Origin: Ilex aquifolium | Lineage: Eukaryota; Streptophyta; Magnoliopsida; Aquifoliales; Aquifoliaceae | Assembly: GCA_951799425.1 (NCBI GenBank) | Contig: OX637393.1 | Coordinates: 26,306,744-26,370,743 of the forward strand | DNA length: 64,000 nucleotides | Reading direction: 5' to 3' | Shown: positions 23,091 through 35,831 of the stretch, piece after piece | Layout of the letters: every line of letters starts with the position of its first letter | Position numbering within the stretch: position 1 is the stretch's first letter | The notes under the pieces: generated by a model | The model's input: the letters and a program-made list of their open reading frames with translations, nothing else | Databases searched by the model: none | What the model was told of the DNA's origin: nothing | Program-made: the position numbers and the translations under genes

Positions 23091-23569
23091 GGCGAATCTC
23101 ACTTTGTACTCTAAAAAATATTTTAATTTTTAATTTATACCCTAAAATATTAAAAATATTAATTTGTACTCTCAATGTTATGAATTGATAGTAATGTGGA
23201 CCTGACCAAGACTGTCATTTAGTTTTCTGTCATAAATTGAAGCACTTGAGGTGCAAGTGTTTCGGGCATGAGGATGAGGTATGTTCATCGTTGTAAATTT
23301 TTGTTTGCGATCAATTTGACACCATTTTGTATATCGAAAATATAGTATCTTCAATTAAATATATGCAAATCAAATCATGTACAACTCACATAAGACGCCA
23401 ATAGTCTGTGAATTTATATATAAATTCATGTCCGAAGTACTTGTAACTCATCTGTTTCAATTTATGACGAAAAGTTGAATGGCAGTGTGGGCAAGATCCA
23501 CATTGCTACTAATTCAAAATATTGAGGGTACAAATTGAAATTTTTAATATTTACAAAGTGAGATTAGCC
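23091..23569. mobile_element. 479-bp MITE, 10-bp TSD
   Basis: Termini GGCGAATCTCACTTTGTA and (reverse complement of right end) GGCTAATCTCACTTTGTA. A 10-base duplication TTTCAAAGTT flanks it at 23080-23089 and 23570-23579. The TSD size suggests a Mutator-like parent. Inverted homology continues inward (AATTTATGAC/GTCATAAATT). Confidence 0.75.
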
Positions 23570-23984
23570 TTTCAAAGTTTGCTAAAAAAAGTTGAAAAAT
23601 TATATTTGGGTTGGTTATCTAAATGACTTCAAAATTCCAAAAATTATTATATTAAATTAGATTTATCTGAATAGCTAAAGTGCTATCCATCTTAGAATTG
23701 ATTTGGAATTAAGTCACATCAGTTGCATCGTGTGGTGTCCTTTCTTCCTTTCCCTTAAAAGTAAGCTAGGCAACGGGAATTATCTCTCTCCCACTAATCT
23801 TACTTGGAGATCGTTTTTTCACATTAAAAGGGTTAATCATAAATTGCACCCCAAATTTTTTTTCGAATTTTAATTTGTACCTTCAAAGATTAAAAATCTC
23901 AATTTTCACCCTCAAATATATAAATCTGTATCAATGTGCACCCGAAGCTAACAACCGTTAGTTTGTGGTCTAAAAATAAATGAG

Positions 23985-24380
23985 TAAATTACACCTAGAT
24001 CCTCTCAGATTTTTCATTTAATTATTGGATCCTCTCAGGTTTGTGTGTGTGTAACACATAATGTAACCATTAAAAAAATGATGTCATATTAATAAACAAC
24101 TATAATTTTCATATTATCTTTTATTGTGTAGGTCCATTGTACTCTAAAGTTCAAAATCAAACTTACATTTTGAATGCCCAATACAATGAAGGTATTATAT
24201 AATGTTCTTTATATCCAAAGTAATACATCACTTGAACGGAATTATTTGGATGTCAAATTGGGGAACACGTTTAGTCATATTTGGATTCTCAAGGGATGTA
24301 GGTGTAATATTTCAAATGTGAGGAGGTCCAGGTGAGTAAGTGACAAACATGAGAGAGTGTAGGTATAATTTATCCATTTA
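23985..24380. mobile_element. MITE nested inside the outer MITE
   Basis: Imperfect inverted ends: TAAATTACACCTAGATCCTC on the left, and on the right, in reverse complement, TAAATTATACCTACACTCTC. It interrupts the outer MITE between AAAATAAATGAG and ATTTAGTTTTAG. Borders are approximate. Confidence 0.55.
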
Positions 24381-24481
24381 GTTTTAGAAAGCAAACTGGA
24401 CGGCTATTAACTTCAGGTGCACATTGATACAAATTTATATCTTTAAATGTGCAAATTGACATTTTTGATATTTGAGGGTAC

Positions 24482-27247
24482 TGTTAGCAAATTAACTACA
24501 ATAGATTAGAAGGCTTTGATCGTGTATTCACTCTCCTTAAGAAAAATTATGCCCCCACTATGTTGCTGCTGGGTTTGTGGCAAATTCCTCTAAGATTAAC
24601 AAAACCAAATAGAATTTTAGATAGCAAACTCTAAAATTCTCTCAAGAACAGAATAGATAAACGTTTTGTATATATTTATTGAAGGATTTGTACAAGTATT
24701 TATAATATCTTAGAGATGTAAAGAAGAGACACAACTTTTGGGCCAAGAGACATGTAGCAGTTAATTAACTGCTTAATTAATACAAATTATTAATTGTTTA
24801 TAGGCTTCAAGCCCAAGATGCCCCAAGTGCCCATCTTTTGACTTTAAATATTATTTTATTTAAAGCTTAATCAAGGCACATTGATTTGAAATATTTGAAA
24901 TTTCCCTCCAAATCTTCCAACCATCCAAACTTATAAAATTTGGTGTGTTTCTTCTTTTAAACTCTTACACTCCCTTTCAATTTTTCAATGTGGGATATCT
25001 TATATTACTATGACGCCCCAAAATCCGGGGGTCCATTGATTACCTATCAACTCGCGAAATACTCGTGGATACCGAGTAACTCGATATCACACCGTCATGC
25101 CCCATTTACCGGGGTCCTTAATTTTAACGAAATTCGGGCAGAGTCTCCTTTGTACGGGGAGCTCTACCCAAAACACAACCTGTGCAGTATACATTAACAT
25201 GACCCATCCGAGGCCCAATATAACACAATGACCACACAGGGTCCATTTATAAGTAAAACTTGACCGCACCGGGTCCATTTATCAATACTTATATCAAAAC
25301 ATGCAAGATTAGTTTAACAATAGCCCATATAAGTTCTATTACATTTATTCATGAAAACTTTACAAGTCAAAACCATGTTAATCAAAAGGTTTACAAAATC
25401 ATGCACTAAGACCATAGGTCGGCCTCCTTCACCTTTGATGCTCTACATGGGAGCCATCCGCCGGTGCAAACCCCACACCTGAAATTGTTTCCCGTATAGG
25501 GTGAGCCTCGCTCAGTAGAAAATTCCCTACAGAGGCTACTCCCCACCTAGATGCACATGTAATGCTCATATGCAATACTCAATTATCCACAACAATTCTA
25601 ATCATATTTATGCAACTCAGATATGGAATTTCTTATGACATGTCATGCAACGAGGTAAGACTCATTCATGCACTCAATCCGAGCCCTTCCCGGCTCCCCA
25701 ACGCACGCAAGTGCCAATGTGTGAATCCGTCATTTATGTTACACATCAATGACATTTTACAAAACTAGGGTCTTTCTTGGGGTGGGCATTCATGGACTTA
25801 CACCAACGGCACCCAACCGACACGGAATTTCAGGACTTCAACCCACGGTTCCGCGTATACCGACACACTTTATGGCCTTTTACACCAACGGAGTGCGAAT
25901 CCTATCAACGAGTCTTTCACCCGAGGGATATTCTAGCCCTTCTTGCTAACCCCGACCCAATTTATCTCTCATGCAATTATGCGACTCAACGGGATCTTCG
26001 ACCCTTCCTTCCGAGTCCCTTGTCAAATACCAAGAGTGGCATTTGATTAACCATGCACACACACACACCCACACCCATGACTTACACCCATGAATGTGAT
26101 GTCATGACCATGCCCAATATGCAATTGATGCCATATGAGCAATACAAACCATATATCATCATATTCCATGAAAATTTATATCACATGCATATAAATTTCA
26201 TAATTCATTATGCTCGACATATCAGCAACATATTCAAACATGTTATTCCAATGGCATCAAACAACCATTTAAATCAAGCAAGACATTTTATCAAACACCT
26301 TCAAGGCACAACTTATAAATCACATAGAATGCCTCAAATTTCCCTAAGTTACAAGAACAATCACATGTAACTTCAATATATCGAAATCAAGCTAGAAGCT
26401 AGCCTAAGCCATTTCTATTCTCACTCTTCCACTTCCATAACCATAGACATATGTATAGATCATATATATATATGCATACATAACCCAAACATTTCCTAGA
26501 AGCATTCTAGACTAGGAATCAACCCAAGTAGGAAACCCCTACCTTAATCGGAGTGCAGAAAACTCCTATAACACCAAAACAACTCAAGAACTCTTGATTT
26601 CTCAAATCTTCACTTTTGAATCTTCGGTGAAATCTCTTATTTTTGGTACGTACGCGTAGCCCTCGTTGTGGAGATGAACTTTGCCTCTTGGATCGACGGA
26701 TTCCGACCGACGGAACTCCCGGAATCGGAGCGGGAAGGTTGAAGAAATTTTTTTTCTTTCTCTTTGGTCTTGGCCGGCTGCTTACAGCCAAGGAGGAGAT
26801 ATTTCTTTCTCCAAAAAGCTGATTTTAGAGGATATTTATAGGCAAAAATGTGCGGTCCACATCGCACCGCATATTTTCGACTTCCGGGTCCGTTTTTCGT
26901 CCCGAAACGATTCATTATACCTCGGATTAAGTTCAAATTAATTTTATTTGAATTTAACTTAATTTTAAGGAAATTTTATAAAATCCATTATTGGGGACCT
27001 TTAAAATGTCATTCGCCACGTAGTCGCATCGAACGACGTGCAAAAATCCGACTATCTCAAAATTTGACGAAATTTGACAGGGTGACTAGATTCCGCGATA
27101 CGAATCCAACGGCGAACTCCGTTTCCTCATCCGAGGTCTAGAGTATGAGTATTTCAAATAAGCATTAGGATGACAAATGACCATTTTGCCCTTATTCACA
27201 AACATTCAAATTTACCCGGGTTTCACAATTACTAACTATTTCTAACA
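24482..27247 (-). repeat. 3' LTR of the copia element, interrupted
   Basis: LTR pieces 24482-25008 and 27228-27247 surround the solo LTR at 25009-27227. The intact sister LTR at 31852-32408 shows the uninterrupted sequence ATTACTAACTATTTC across the insertion point. Confidence 0.92.
25009..27227 (-). mobile_element. Solo LTR (2.2 kb) inserted in the copia LTR
   Basis: Flanked by ATTAC at 25004-25008 and 27228-27232. The left end TATGACGCCCCAAAATCC aligns with TGTAACGCCCC of the 20341 solo LTR; the right end is CCCGGGTTTCACA. A minus TATA (TATAAATA, 26840-26833) orients it leftwards. With these borders the left terminal dinucleotide is TA instead of TG; extending the TSD to 7 bases (ATTACTA) would give TG instead. 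No internal region remains. Confidence 0.8.
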
Positions 27248-27795
27248 ATCCCTCACTTAGATAGTAATGTAAGTAATCAAAATCAACTAAATTTTATGCA
27301 TATAAAAGGTGTCTTTCGACTTAAACCTGCTATTAGTATAAACATTTCAAAACCTTGTCAAAATCAATGGTTATTTAAATTTATTAAACCTTGATTTTAT
27401 ACAACAAGATTGGAAATTTCATACACATAAACTTACAAGTTTCTCTAAACGTGTTCACCGTGAGCTTTATCACCATATTATGTCCTTGTGCTACCTCCTA
27501 GTTTCATGAACACTTACACAAGTTTTATTTTCAAACTCTTGATAGAAGCGGTATCACTTCTTGTGTTCACATAGGTGAAGAGCTGTTAAAGTTTCAAAAT
27601 TTTGAACTTTCTTGTTCATAAAACTGAACACAAAGTCTTCATTACGAATAATTAATATTCAACCTCCTTTTCCATAAGCACTATATATAAAACCTTGTGC
27701 TTGTTATCAATCACTAATAACTTGTTATTACCACTTAAACCTTTAAAAATTGCTAAGCAACAAGAAACGTAGGGTTTCCATTATTAGTGACAAAT
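27248..27795 (-). other. Copia 3' untranslated region and polypurine tract
   Basis: Between the RNase H stop and the 3' LTR. On the minus strand the sequence ends AAGTGAGGGAT directly against TGTTAGAAATAG, a plausible polypurine tract. No further ORF. Confidence 0.6.
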
Positions 27796-29290
27796 TTAGA
27801 ATAGTTTGAGACCCATTGCACTTGTAGTGCTTTTAATCATATCTCTCGAGAGTCCTTTAGTTAATGGATCAACCAGGTTTTTACCAGACCTGACATAGAC
27901 AACTATGATTATACCATAATAAAGTAGTTGTCTAATATATTCATGTCTTAAAGCAATATGTCTAGATTTACCATTATAAATCTTGCTAAAATCCCTAGAC
28001 ATAGTTTCTTGACTATCACAGTGCAAAGAGACTGCTGGCATCGGTTGTGGCCACAACTTTATATCTAACAATAAATTTCTCAGCCATTCCGCCTCTTTAC
28101 CTGCCGCTGCCAACGCAATAAATTTAGATTCCATTATGGAATGAGTAATACGCGTCTGTTTCTTAGAAGCCCATGATATAGATCCTCCACCTAAAGTGAA
28201 AATCCAACCAGACATTGATTTGTTATCATTGATACTAGTTATCCAACTAGCATCAGTATAGCCTTCTCGTACCGAAGGGAATTTGTTATAAAACAAGGCA
28301 AATGACTTTGTCCTTTTAAGATAACCAAGAACTCTTCCAATAGCCCTCCAATGTTCGGTACTAGGATTACTTGTATATCTTGAAAGTTTGCATACAAAAA
28401 AGGCAATATCAGGTCTAGTGCAATGCATAATATACATCAAACTACCAATTGCACTTGCATAGTCTAATTGACTAACGGATGTACCCGAATTTTTTGCCAA
28501 CTTGTTGGAAACATCAAATGGGGTATTAGGTTCTTAAATTCCCAAGTGGTTAAACTTGGAGAGAATCTTATCAATGTAATTAGATTGGCACAAAGCAAAA
28601 CCCACACTAAGTTTCTTAACTTTAATCCCTAAGATAGTATCGACTTCTCCCAAATCTTTCATTTTAAATTGAGAAGTCAAGTATCTCTTAGTATCATTTA
28701 CTCCTTGCAAATTGGTTCCTATGATTAACATGTCATCAACATAGAGACAAACTATTATACCATAATCTTTAGTAAACTTGGAGTAAACGCATCTATCTGC
28801 TCCATTATGATTAAAACCATGAGATAATATGACACTATCAAATTTCTCATGTCGCTGTTTAGGAGCTTGTTTTAATCCATACAAGGATTTCACCAATTTG
28901 CAAACCTTCTTTTCATTACCTGAAAGTACAAATCCTTCAGGTTGTTCCATATATACTTCCTCATCAAGATCACCATTTAAGAATGTTGTTTTTACATCCA
29001 TTTGATGGATGTATAGATCATATATTGATGCTAAAGCAAACAACACTCTTATTGAAGAAATTCTTGCCACCGGAGCATATATGTCAAAATAATTAACTCC
29101 TTCTTTTTGTCTAAAACTTTTTGCCACTAGTCTTGCTTTGAAGGTTTGTAGATAACCATTAGTATTATATTTTCTCCTAAACACCCATTTACATTTGATT
29201 GGTTTACAACTAGGTGGTAGTCAACCAATACCCATGTTCCATTTGATAGAAGTGAAACCATTTCATCATTTATTGCTTCCTTCCAAAAAC
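27796..29290 (-). pseudogene. pol: Copia reverse transcriptase and RNase H
   Basis: RT shows MDVKTTFLNGDLDEEVYMEQ, then VKSLYGLKQAP, and the catalytic LYVDDMLI near 28730-28755. RNase H follows with YTDASW, SISWASKKQ, MESKFIALAAAGKEAEWL and HIALRHEYIRQL, ending at the stop 27796-27798. A TAA at about 28536 separates RT from the connection/RNase H part, and a frameshift near 29200 separates RT from the upstream polyprotein. Sequence style is that of the Tnt1-94/Tork-like copia group; the lineage is an inference. Confidence 0.9.
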
Positions 29291-30662
29291 TGGAATCTCT
29301 TGATGCCATTGCATCACTATAAGTTTTAGGATCTTCTTCCAAATGCATAACAATGTGTATCTTATTTAAAATCTCATCTCTACTACCTTCAACCAAGAAG
29401 ACTATTGCTTGTGAAGAAATAAAATTAGAATCCAAGTTCTTCTCTTTTCTTACCCTTTGACTTCTCCTAGGTTCACTAGGAGGTTCAACTCGTTTCTGTT
29501 TATTATTTAAAGAAGAACTCTGATCCATATTAATGTCTTGTGTAATTAGAGGTTCAACATTTTCTCTATTCGATTGTTGATTGACATTTGAATTTCCAAG
29601 AAAACTTGTTTTTAAAAATTCAACATCTCTAGACTCTATGATAACATTCGAGTCTATATCCAACAATCTATATGCTTTTGAATTTTCAGCATAACCCACA
29701 AAAACACTCTTAAGAGCTCTAGGTCCTAATTTGGTTCTTTTAGGATCTGGAACTCTATAATAGGCTATACAACCCCATACTCTCAAATAACTTAAGTTTG
29801 ACCTTCTTCCTTTCCATATTTCATATGGAGAAGTTTTTTTTTTCTTTGAGGGTATTCTATTGTGTACATGGCAAGCTGTTAATAGAGCTTCTCCCCATAG
29901 ATTTGTTGGTAGTTTAGCATGCATAAGCATAACATTAATCATATCTACCAATGTTCTATTCTTTCTTTCAACCAAACCATTTTGTTGTAGAGTGTAAGGT
30001 GCACTCGTTTGATGAATCAAACCATTTTCTTCACAAAAAACAGTAAATTCAATTCGAAAATATTCACCATCTCAATTACTTCGTAGGATTTTAATTTTCT
30101 TTTCCAATTGATTTTCAACCAAGATTATATAACTTTTAAACATATCAAATGCTTGGTCTTTAGTTCTCATTAAATAAACATGAGTAAACCTAGAATGATC
30201 ATCAATGAAAGTAATAAAATATCTATTTCCTCCTCTAGTTAAATGACCATTTAATTCACATATATCAGAATGTTCAAGTTCAAGTGTTTCAGTTGTTCTT
30301 TCATTCTTTGGAAAAGGTTTCTTATTCATTTTTGCTTGTATGCATATTTCACATTTTCCAAAATTTTCATTTGTACATGGAATTAAACCATGCCTAGACA
30401 TATACCTAATTGATCCATAATTAACATGTGATAAACGAGCATGCCATAAATTAAAAGGAGACTCAAGAATATAAACAGAAACATCAACTTTATTAATGCT
30501 CAACTTTAACATGCCATCACATGAATACCCTTGTCCAACAAAGACACAATTCTTAGAAAATATAATTTTTTTTGCCTCTAAGACAGCCTTCAAGCCCTTC
30601 TTGCACAACAAACTTGCAGATATCAGATTCTTTCTCACATCAAGAACATGAAATACATTCAT
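29291..30662 (-). pseudogene. int: Copia integrase
   Basis: GAG-pre-integrase zinc motif (LWHARLSHVNYGSIRYM, then CEICIQAKM), core Asp in HSDICEL, second region near GGNRYFITFIDDHSRF, and the downstream ERKNRTLVDM and WGEALLTACHVHNRIP segments. A TGA interrupts at about 30071-30069 before GEYF. The C-terminal linker ending in SRRSQRVRK-like basic sequence leads toward RT. Confidence 0.88.
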
Positions 30663-30677
30663 TAAGATCAGTTTCTT

Positions 30678-31829
30678 TCAAGAGGTAAATTGTAGTTCAA
30701 CAGTCCCTTTTCCATGCACCTTGGCAGTATCATGATTCCCCATCAGAACACTTTCATCCTTCACTGCAACTTCATAGTTCTTGAACAAATTTTTGTCATT
30801 ACAAACATGCACTGTCACACCAGAATCATACCACCAATCTGCAGTCTTGTCAGTTGTTGTCATGTTGCATTATGTAATCATGTTGATTTTAAGTTCAGCA
30901 ACCATAGCTATAATTTCAGAAGGACTTAGAGAACGTTCAACAATATTGGCCTTCTTTTGTCCAGCATTTGCCTCTGTCTTCAATTTCTTATAGAACCTAC
31001 ACTCTTTCTTGAAATGGCCATTCTTGCCACAGAAAAAACATGTATTGTTCTTCTTTTTGTTGGCAGAATTATTACTTGAAGATTAATCATGCTTCCTTTT
31101 ATTTCCAGAAGTATTACCAGTCTTTGTTGATTTATTTGTATTAGACTCAATATTGTTTACTTTAGAACCAGACTCTGAAGTATTTTTATTCTCACGACTG
31201 CGAGTTTCTTCTTCTATTCGGATATGCTTCATGAGTTGGTCTATGGTAAAATCTTCAGAAGTGTGCAACAATTTCTTTCGATAATTGTTCCAAGTAGTAG
31301 GCAATTTTGCAATTACCGCAGCCACTTGAAGTTGTTCAGACACTTCTATTTTAAAATCCTTGAGTCTAGACACTAGGCCAAGCAATTCATCTACTTGTTC
31401 CATGACAAATTTATTATCAAACATTTTAAATTCAAAAAATTTCATACCGAGAAATCTGTTCGTACCTTACTTGACAGATGTATATTTCTTTTTCAGGTTA
31501 CTCCAGATTTCTTGTGGGGATTTGATTGAACAAAACAAATCGTACAATCGATCAGACAGTGAATTCAGAATATAACTTCTGCAGCGAACTTTATCCTCCA
31601 TGCGTTTCTTGCGGGTCGCTATAGTTTCTTTATCTTCTCTGTCAGATGGTTCAGGAATAGTTGGCAGATTTCCACTTTGCAGATACACAATACCCAATTC
31701 AGTAAGCAAGAAAAATAATTTATCCTTCCAGCGTGTGAAGTTCGTTCCTTCAAAACGATCGAACTTGAACACTTCGGGATTGAACTTGAAAACAGAATTC
31801 GAACCAGTAATCGAACCAGTAGCCTCCAT
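30678..31829 (-). pseudogene. gag: Copia gag and protease
   Basis: Start ATG at 31829, only 22 bases from the LTR. The gag core includes FDRFEGTNFTRWKDKL and LPTTWNNYRKKLL. The CCHC knuckle CFFCGKNGHFKKEC is intact near 31000-31040. The protease site WWYDSGVTVHVC lies near 30807-30842 (DSG present). Stops in the same frame: TAA at 31469, TAA at 31085, TAA near 30873 and TGA at 30680. No frameshift occurs in this part. Confidence 0.88.
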
Positions 31830-31851
31830 TATTGTTTAATTTCCTTAAAAT

Positions 31852-32408
31852 TGTTAGCAAATTAACTACAACAGATTAGAAGGCTTTGACCATGTATTCA
31901 CTTTCCTTAAGGAAATTATGCCCTCACTATGTTGCTGCTGGGTTTGTGGCAAATTCCTCTGGGATTAACAAAGTCAAATAGAATTTTAGATAGCAAACTC
32001 TAAAATTCTCCCAAGAACAGAATAGAGAAACGTTTTGTATATATTTATTGAAGGATTTGTACAGGTATTTATAATACCTTAGAGATGTAAAGAAGAGACA
32101 CAACTCTTGGGCCAATAGACATATAGCAGTAATTAACTGCTTAATTAATACAAAATATTAATTGTTTATAGGCTTCAAGCCCCAGATGCCCCAAGTGGCC
32201 AAGTGCCCATCTTTTGATTTTAAATATTATTTTATTTAAAACCTAATCAAGGCACATTGATTTGAAATATTTGAAATATTTGAAATTTCCCTCCAAATCT
32301 TCCCACCATCCAAACTTATAAAATTTGGTGTGTTTCTTCTTTTAAACTCTTACACTCCCTTTCAATTTTCCAATGTGGGATATCTTACATTACTAACTAT
32401 TTCTAACA
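31852..32408 (-). repeat. 5' LTR of the copia element (intact)
   Basis: 557 bases, TGTTAG...TAACA. Minus-strand TATA box TATAAATA at 32073-32066. Small duplications (GGCCAAGT and GAAATATTT) make it slightly longer than the other LTR. Confidence 0.93.
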
Positions 32409-32459
32409 GGTACAAATTGAGATTCGAGACATTTTTTGAGGTGCAATTTGCTATTAACC

Positions 32460-33589
32460 CTAAATAATGCCAAGAATAAGCTGGTTTTTTTTGTGTGTGG
32501 ATAAGTATGAAAACTACCCATTTATTGCTCTTAAAAACGTGATAGAAATGGAAATTTTAGAACGATGGATTGTGAGGCTCAACTTGGTTTTTGAACGATG
32601 GATTTTAGAGTCTCTTGTGAGATTCGTCTATCGTGATTATTCATTCGTAATTGTTTGTGATCATCAAGAAAAACATTGCAACACGTGAAGCACTAAATTT
32701 GGTGTAGGTAAGCTCCAAATCCACTATCATTTCCATAAGTTGTGTTATACTTCCTTTCTTTTGTATTAACGTATTTACACTCTATTTTTCCATGTTGATG
32801 TTGGGATATAACTCTTACTCTTCAATTAAAATCCTCACATATTAAGTAAACCTCTTGGAATTTCCTACATATTGCTAATTTTTTGGTTGAAGTCAAGGCT
32901 TTACTAAATTGATAATATTCGTAGTCCAAAGGGGAAGGGGTTCCTATCATTTAATGAAAGATGCTAGCTTCCTTTCACAAGTAAGTATGCAGAGTTTGAT
33001 GCCAATGATCCTTTGACACAAATACCTATAGCAAGAAGTAGAAATGCGTCAAGGTTTGAAATGAGAATTTATAGATTCAAATCTCCTCCAATACTTTTTT
33101 CTCCAATTCTTTTCTTAGGCATATCATTCACTATTAATGACTAAGAGACTCACTTGTATACATTGGATCCCGCTTGAATGCAAGATAAGTTATCCAACAA
33201 AAAAAATAGAAAAAAACTATATAGAATAAGATCCCACACTGAAAATTTATAAAAATAGAATGTTTTAGTGTAGGACCAAACTTTTTCGTATTGAGACCCA
33301 ATTATTGGTTGCTAGGTTCGTTTGACCATTGTCTTAGCCTACATTATTTTGAGAAATAATTTGATACGACTCAAACACTTCACCACACCATTCTATTTAT
33401 GTAAAAAGATAAAGTTATAATACTGAAAAGTTTTTTTAGTACAACATTGAAAGTTATTACAGAATAAGAGTGATGTTACGACTTATTCTTATTCTGGTAA
33501 GGTTACAGTAACAAGAAATTATTTGAAATTGATCCTAACATTTATAGTTGATCTTTAATAACAAAAAGGGTAGTTTTTCAACTTATAAT
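32460..33589. other. AT-rich non-coding sequence
   Basis: No gene, terminal repeat pair or RNA gene recognised. Confidence 0.5.
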
Positions 33590-33900
33590 CTTGGCTCAGT
33601 TGGTGGGTACAATTTGCTCACAAATTCAAGCCCTTATAGAACACGGCTGGTGCCCATTTCCGTCTTCAGCCCCAAGTGCTTGGCTTTCCCATCGGATATG
33701 AAGTTTCACTCAATGACTGAATCTGGACTCAAAGTCAAGTTGCCTACGTACCTTCGGGGATCAGTCATAATGGAGTTCTTTTCTATTAAGCGCAACACAC
33801 ATTAGGCCTGCGGCGTTTTCGCCAAACGGTCTTTGCCAGTAGTGCCATCCTCCCTATTGGTTGTATGGGCAGGTCGTCCCTCGCTACTGCGTTCTGTTAA
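33590..33900. other. GC-richer relic of unknown origin
   Basis: An island clearly richer in G+C than its AT-rich surroundings with a 300-base lexically complex sequence. On the minus strand GGTACGTAGGCAACTTG resembles the TACGTAGGCA phrase I recall from LTRs of some Tat/Ogre-type elements. It could be an old LTR fragment or an organellar or genic insertion. I could not decide. Confidence 0.35.
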
Positions 33901-35831
33901 GCTATGGATTACAAATTTTATTTACTTGTAAATTCAAGTCGGTATAAAACTCAAAACTATAATGGTTACCAAAAGTTTTTTTTTTTTTTTTGGTCATGAA
34001 GGAACTAAAGATTAATGTTTCTTTTTTTATAAGATGATTAGTATGTTCACATACCAATATAACTATGTAATAAAACAACAATTTTTGTTTACATAAAGTA
34101 CAACAACAACTCAATTCATTTTGATTTGACACATTATGATATGATTTATGTTTTAATTACAATAAATCTATTTTAACCATAATAAATATAAATCCATCCA
34201 CTTACACTTCAACTACAAACTTCTATTTTAACCATATTAAAACAAATAGTGCACTTATTTCACCATGCAATTACACATTTTAGACAATTACACAAGTATC
34301 TAACATGATTAAGAGTAGTCTTATAAGGTTGGCACATACAACGGTGATACACGTCAGCATTGTCACGTGGTATCACCAACCAATAATATGTAAACAAATA
34401 AGAAAATAAACTCCACACAAATTAATAAATATTCCTTTATGTAAGCCAATAACTATCCAAGTGGGGTTTACCTTACCCATTTGATATTTTATTATTGATT
34501 TATGATACCATGTGATAATAATGACGTTGTATCGTAATTCATTGAATATTTACTCCCACCTCCACTTTGTTAAGCTGTTCGGCTACATTCTATTCCTACC
34601 TCTGGATTTCCTTGAGAAAAGCATACGTTTTTTCCTTCCCTTTTTTCTTTTCTTTATCTCTATCTGTTTTTAGGTTGTCTGGCTTAAAATATTTGTCAGA
34701 ACGAGTCATGTTCTGATGGGTCATTCGATGATGGTGGTGGTGACCGCTGATTAGTGAGATGATTGAGACTTCGAGAGAAGAGATGAGAGTTTGCGTGAGA
34801 GACGAGTTTGTCTTCGACAGAGACAATTGAGGAGTTAATTACCAAAATACTGTAATTTATAAATAAAAAAAAACCAAAATAAGGCACTTTTGAACTTATT
34901 CACCAACAAAGTATGACACTTCTAAAAGCGGGTTCAATACCTCCAGTACTCTTTGCCATGAGATGTGATCAGCAAATTTGGGCAAAAATGTCCAATTCGC
35001 CAAAAAAAAATCTAATTTTATAAGACATTAACTACGTTCGGTTCAAATGGTTTATCCAAAAATCATCCGGTTCAACTGGTTTTATCTAGTTTTTATGCAT
35101 GAATGATCTAAACGATATACGGGTCCGGCTTAAGGTCCTGTTTATCGGGTTTTGGGGTAAACCGTCAGGCCATATCGGGTTTTAAAACACTTGTGAGTTT
35201 TAGATGGCAAGGCTTAATAAAAAAAAAAGTATGGGTAAACAACACTGACACACCTTAAATTGGTATAACTGCAAAAATATGCCCCAAGTTAACTGAAATA
35301 TCTATGCACTCTATCGATCAATTTCATATACTACCCTGCTGTAAAAAACATTACCAACTTTTCAAAAAAGTGATTAATGTCATATGATATTTCATGTAGA
35401 ATAGCCATTTTGCCTTGAAAGAAAATTTAATATTTTTTGTATAATGCCCATTTTATCATCGGAGAAAGCTAATTTAATTTATTTTACATCCAAGCACCTA
35501 CTAATTTCTCAATGGAATATGCTCACCTCTCCATCCAATCACCCCCATTTCTTATTCCTCCTTTCAACAGTCACACCACAAACCATCACAACCGCCTACT
35601 ACCACAAAACCATTAACACCACCAACGAAAACAACTATTACACATCTAACATCGGGACTCAACTACGATACCTCCATTTAGTTTTTGGATATGGTACCGA
35701 AAAACAAATGTGGGTCGTTGATGAGCCCGTCAAGTAAGAAGAACAATTGATCAACTTTTACTTTTAATTTTTGAGTTTTTCGATGGTGTAACTAGTGACC
35801 TTGTAAATTAGTGTAACTAGTGTAGTGTACA
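33901..35831. other. AT-rich non-coding sequence
   Basis: No convincing gene. Short frames are compositional. Contains simple poly(T)/poly(A) runs at about 33978 and 35219. Confidence 0.5.

Larger units (their letters stand above)
24482..32408 (-). mobile_element. Ty1/copia LTR retrotransposon, minus strand, with nested solo LTR
   Basis: LTRs share TGTTAGCAAATTAACTACAA at the plus-strand left end and ACTATTTCTAACA at the right end. Perfect TSD GGTAC at 24477-24481 and 32409-32413. Without the 2.2-kb insert in its 3' LTR the element is about 5.7 kb, normal for copia. Domain order on the minus strand is gag, protease, integrase, RT, RNase H, the copia order. By hand the LTRs differ at about 25 of 530 aligned bases (~4.7%), so it is older than the Tat insertion. 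The coding region has at least six stops and one frameshift. Confidence 0.95.
23839..32457. mobile_element. MITE split by a copia element (outer layer of a nest)
   Basis: The left end GGGTTAATCATAAATTGCACC continues to TAATTTGTACC. The right end, read in reverse complement from 32457, gives GGGTTAATAGCAAATTGCACC and later CAATTTGTACC. So both TIRs of one MITE survive at either side of the copia insertion. Net MITE length without insertions is roughly 300 bases. A clear TSD was not identified. Confidence 0.7.

Noticed and set aside
25004-27234. 7-base TSD ATTACTA for the nested solo LTR
   Set aside because: Aligning its end with the 20341 LTR makes TATGACG the LTR terminus, leaving a normal 5-base TSD ATTAC; the extra TA match is probably chance, though the 7-base reading cannot be fully excluded.
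35444-35737. 97-codon frame rich in Thr/Asn/His
   Set aside because: Compositional frame in AT-rich sequence with no domain and no splice or promoter context.
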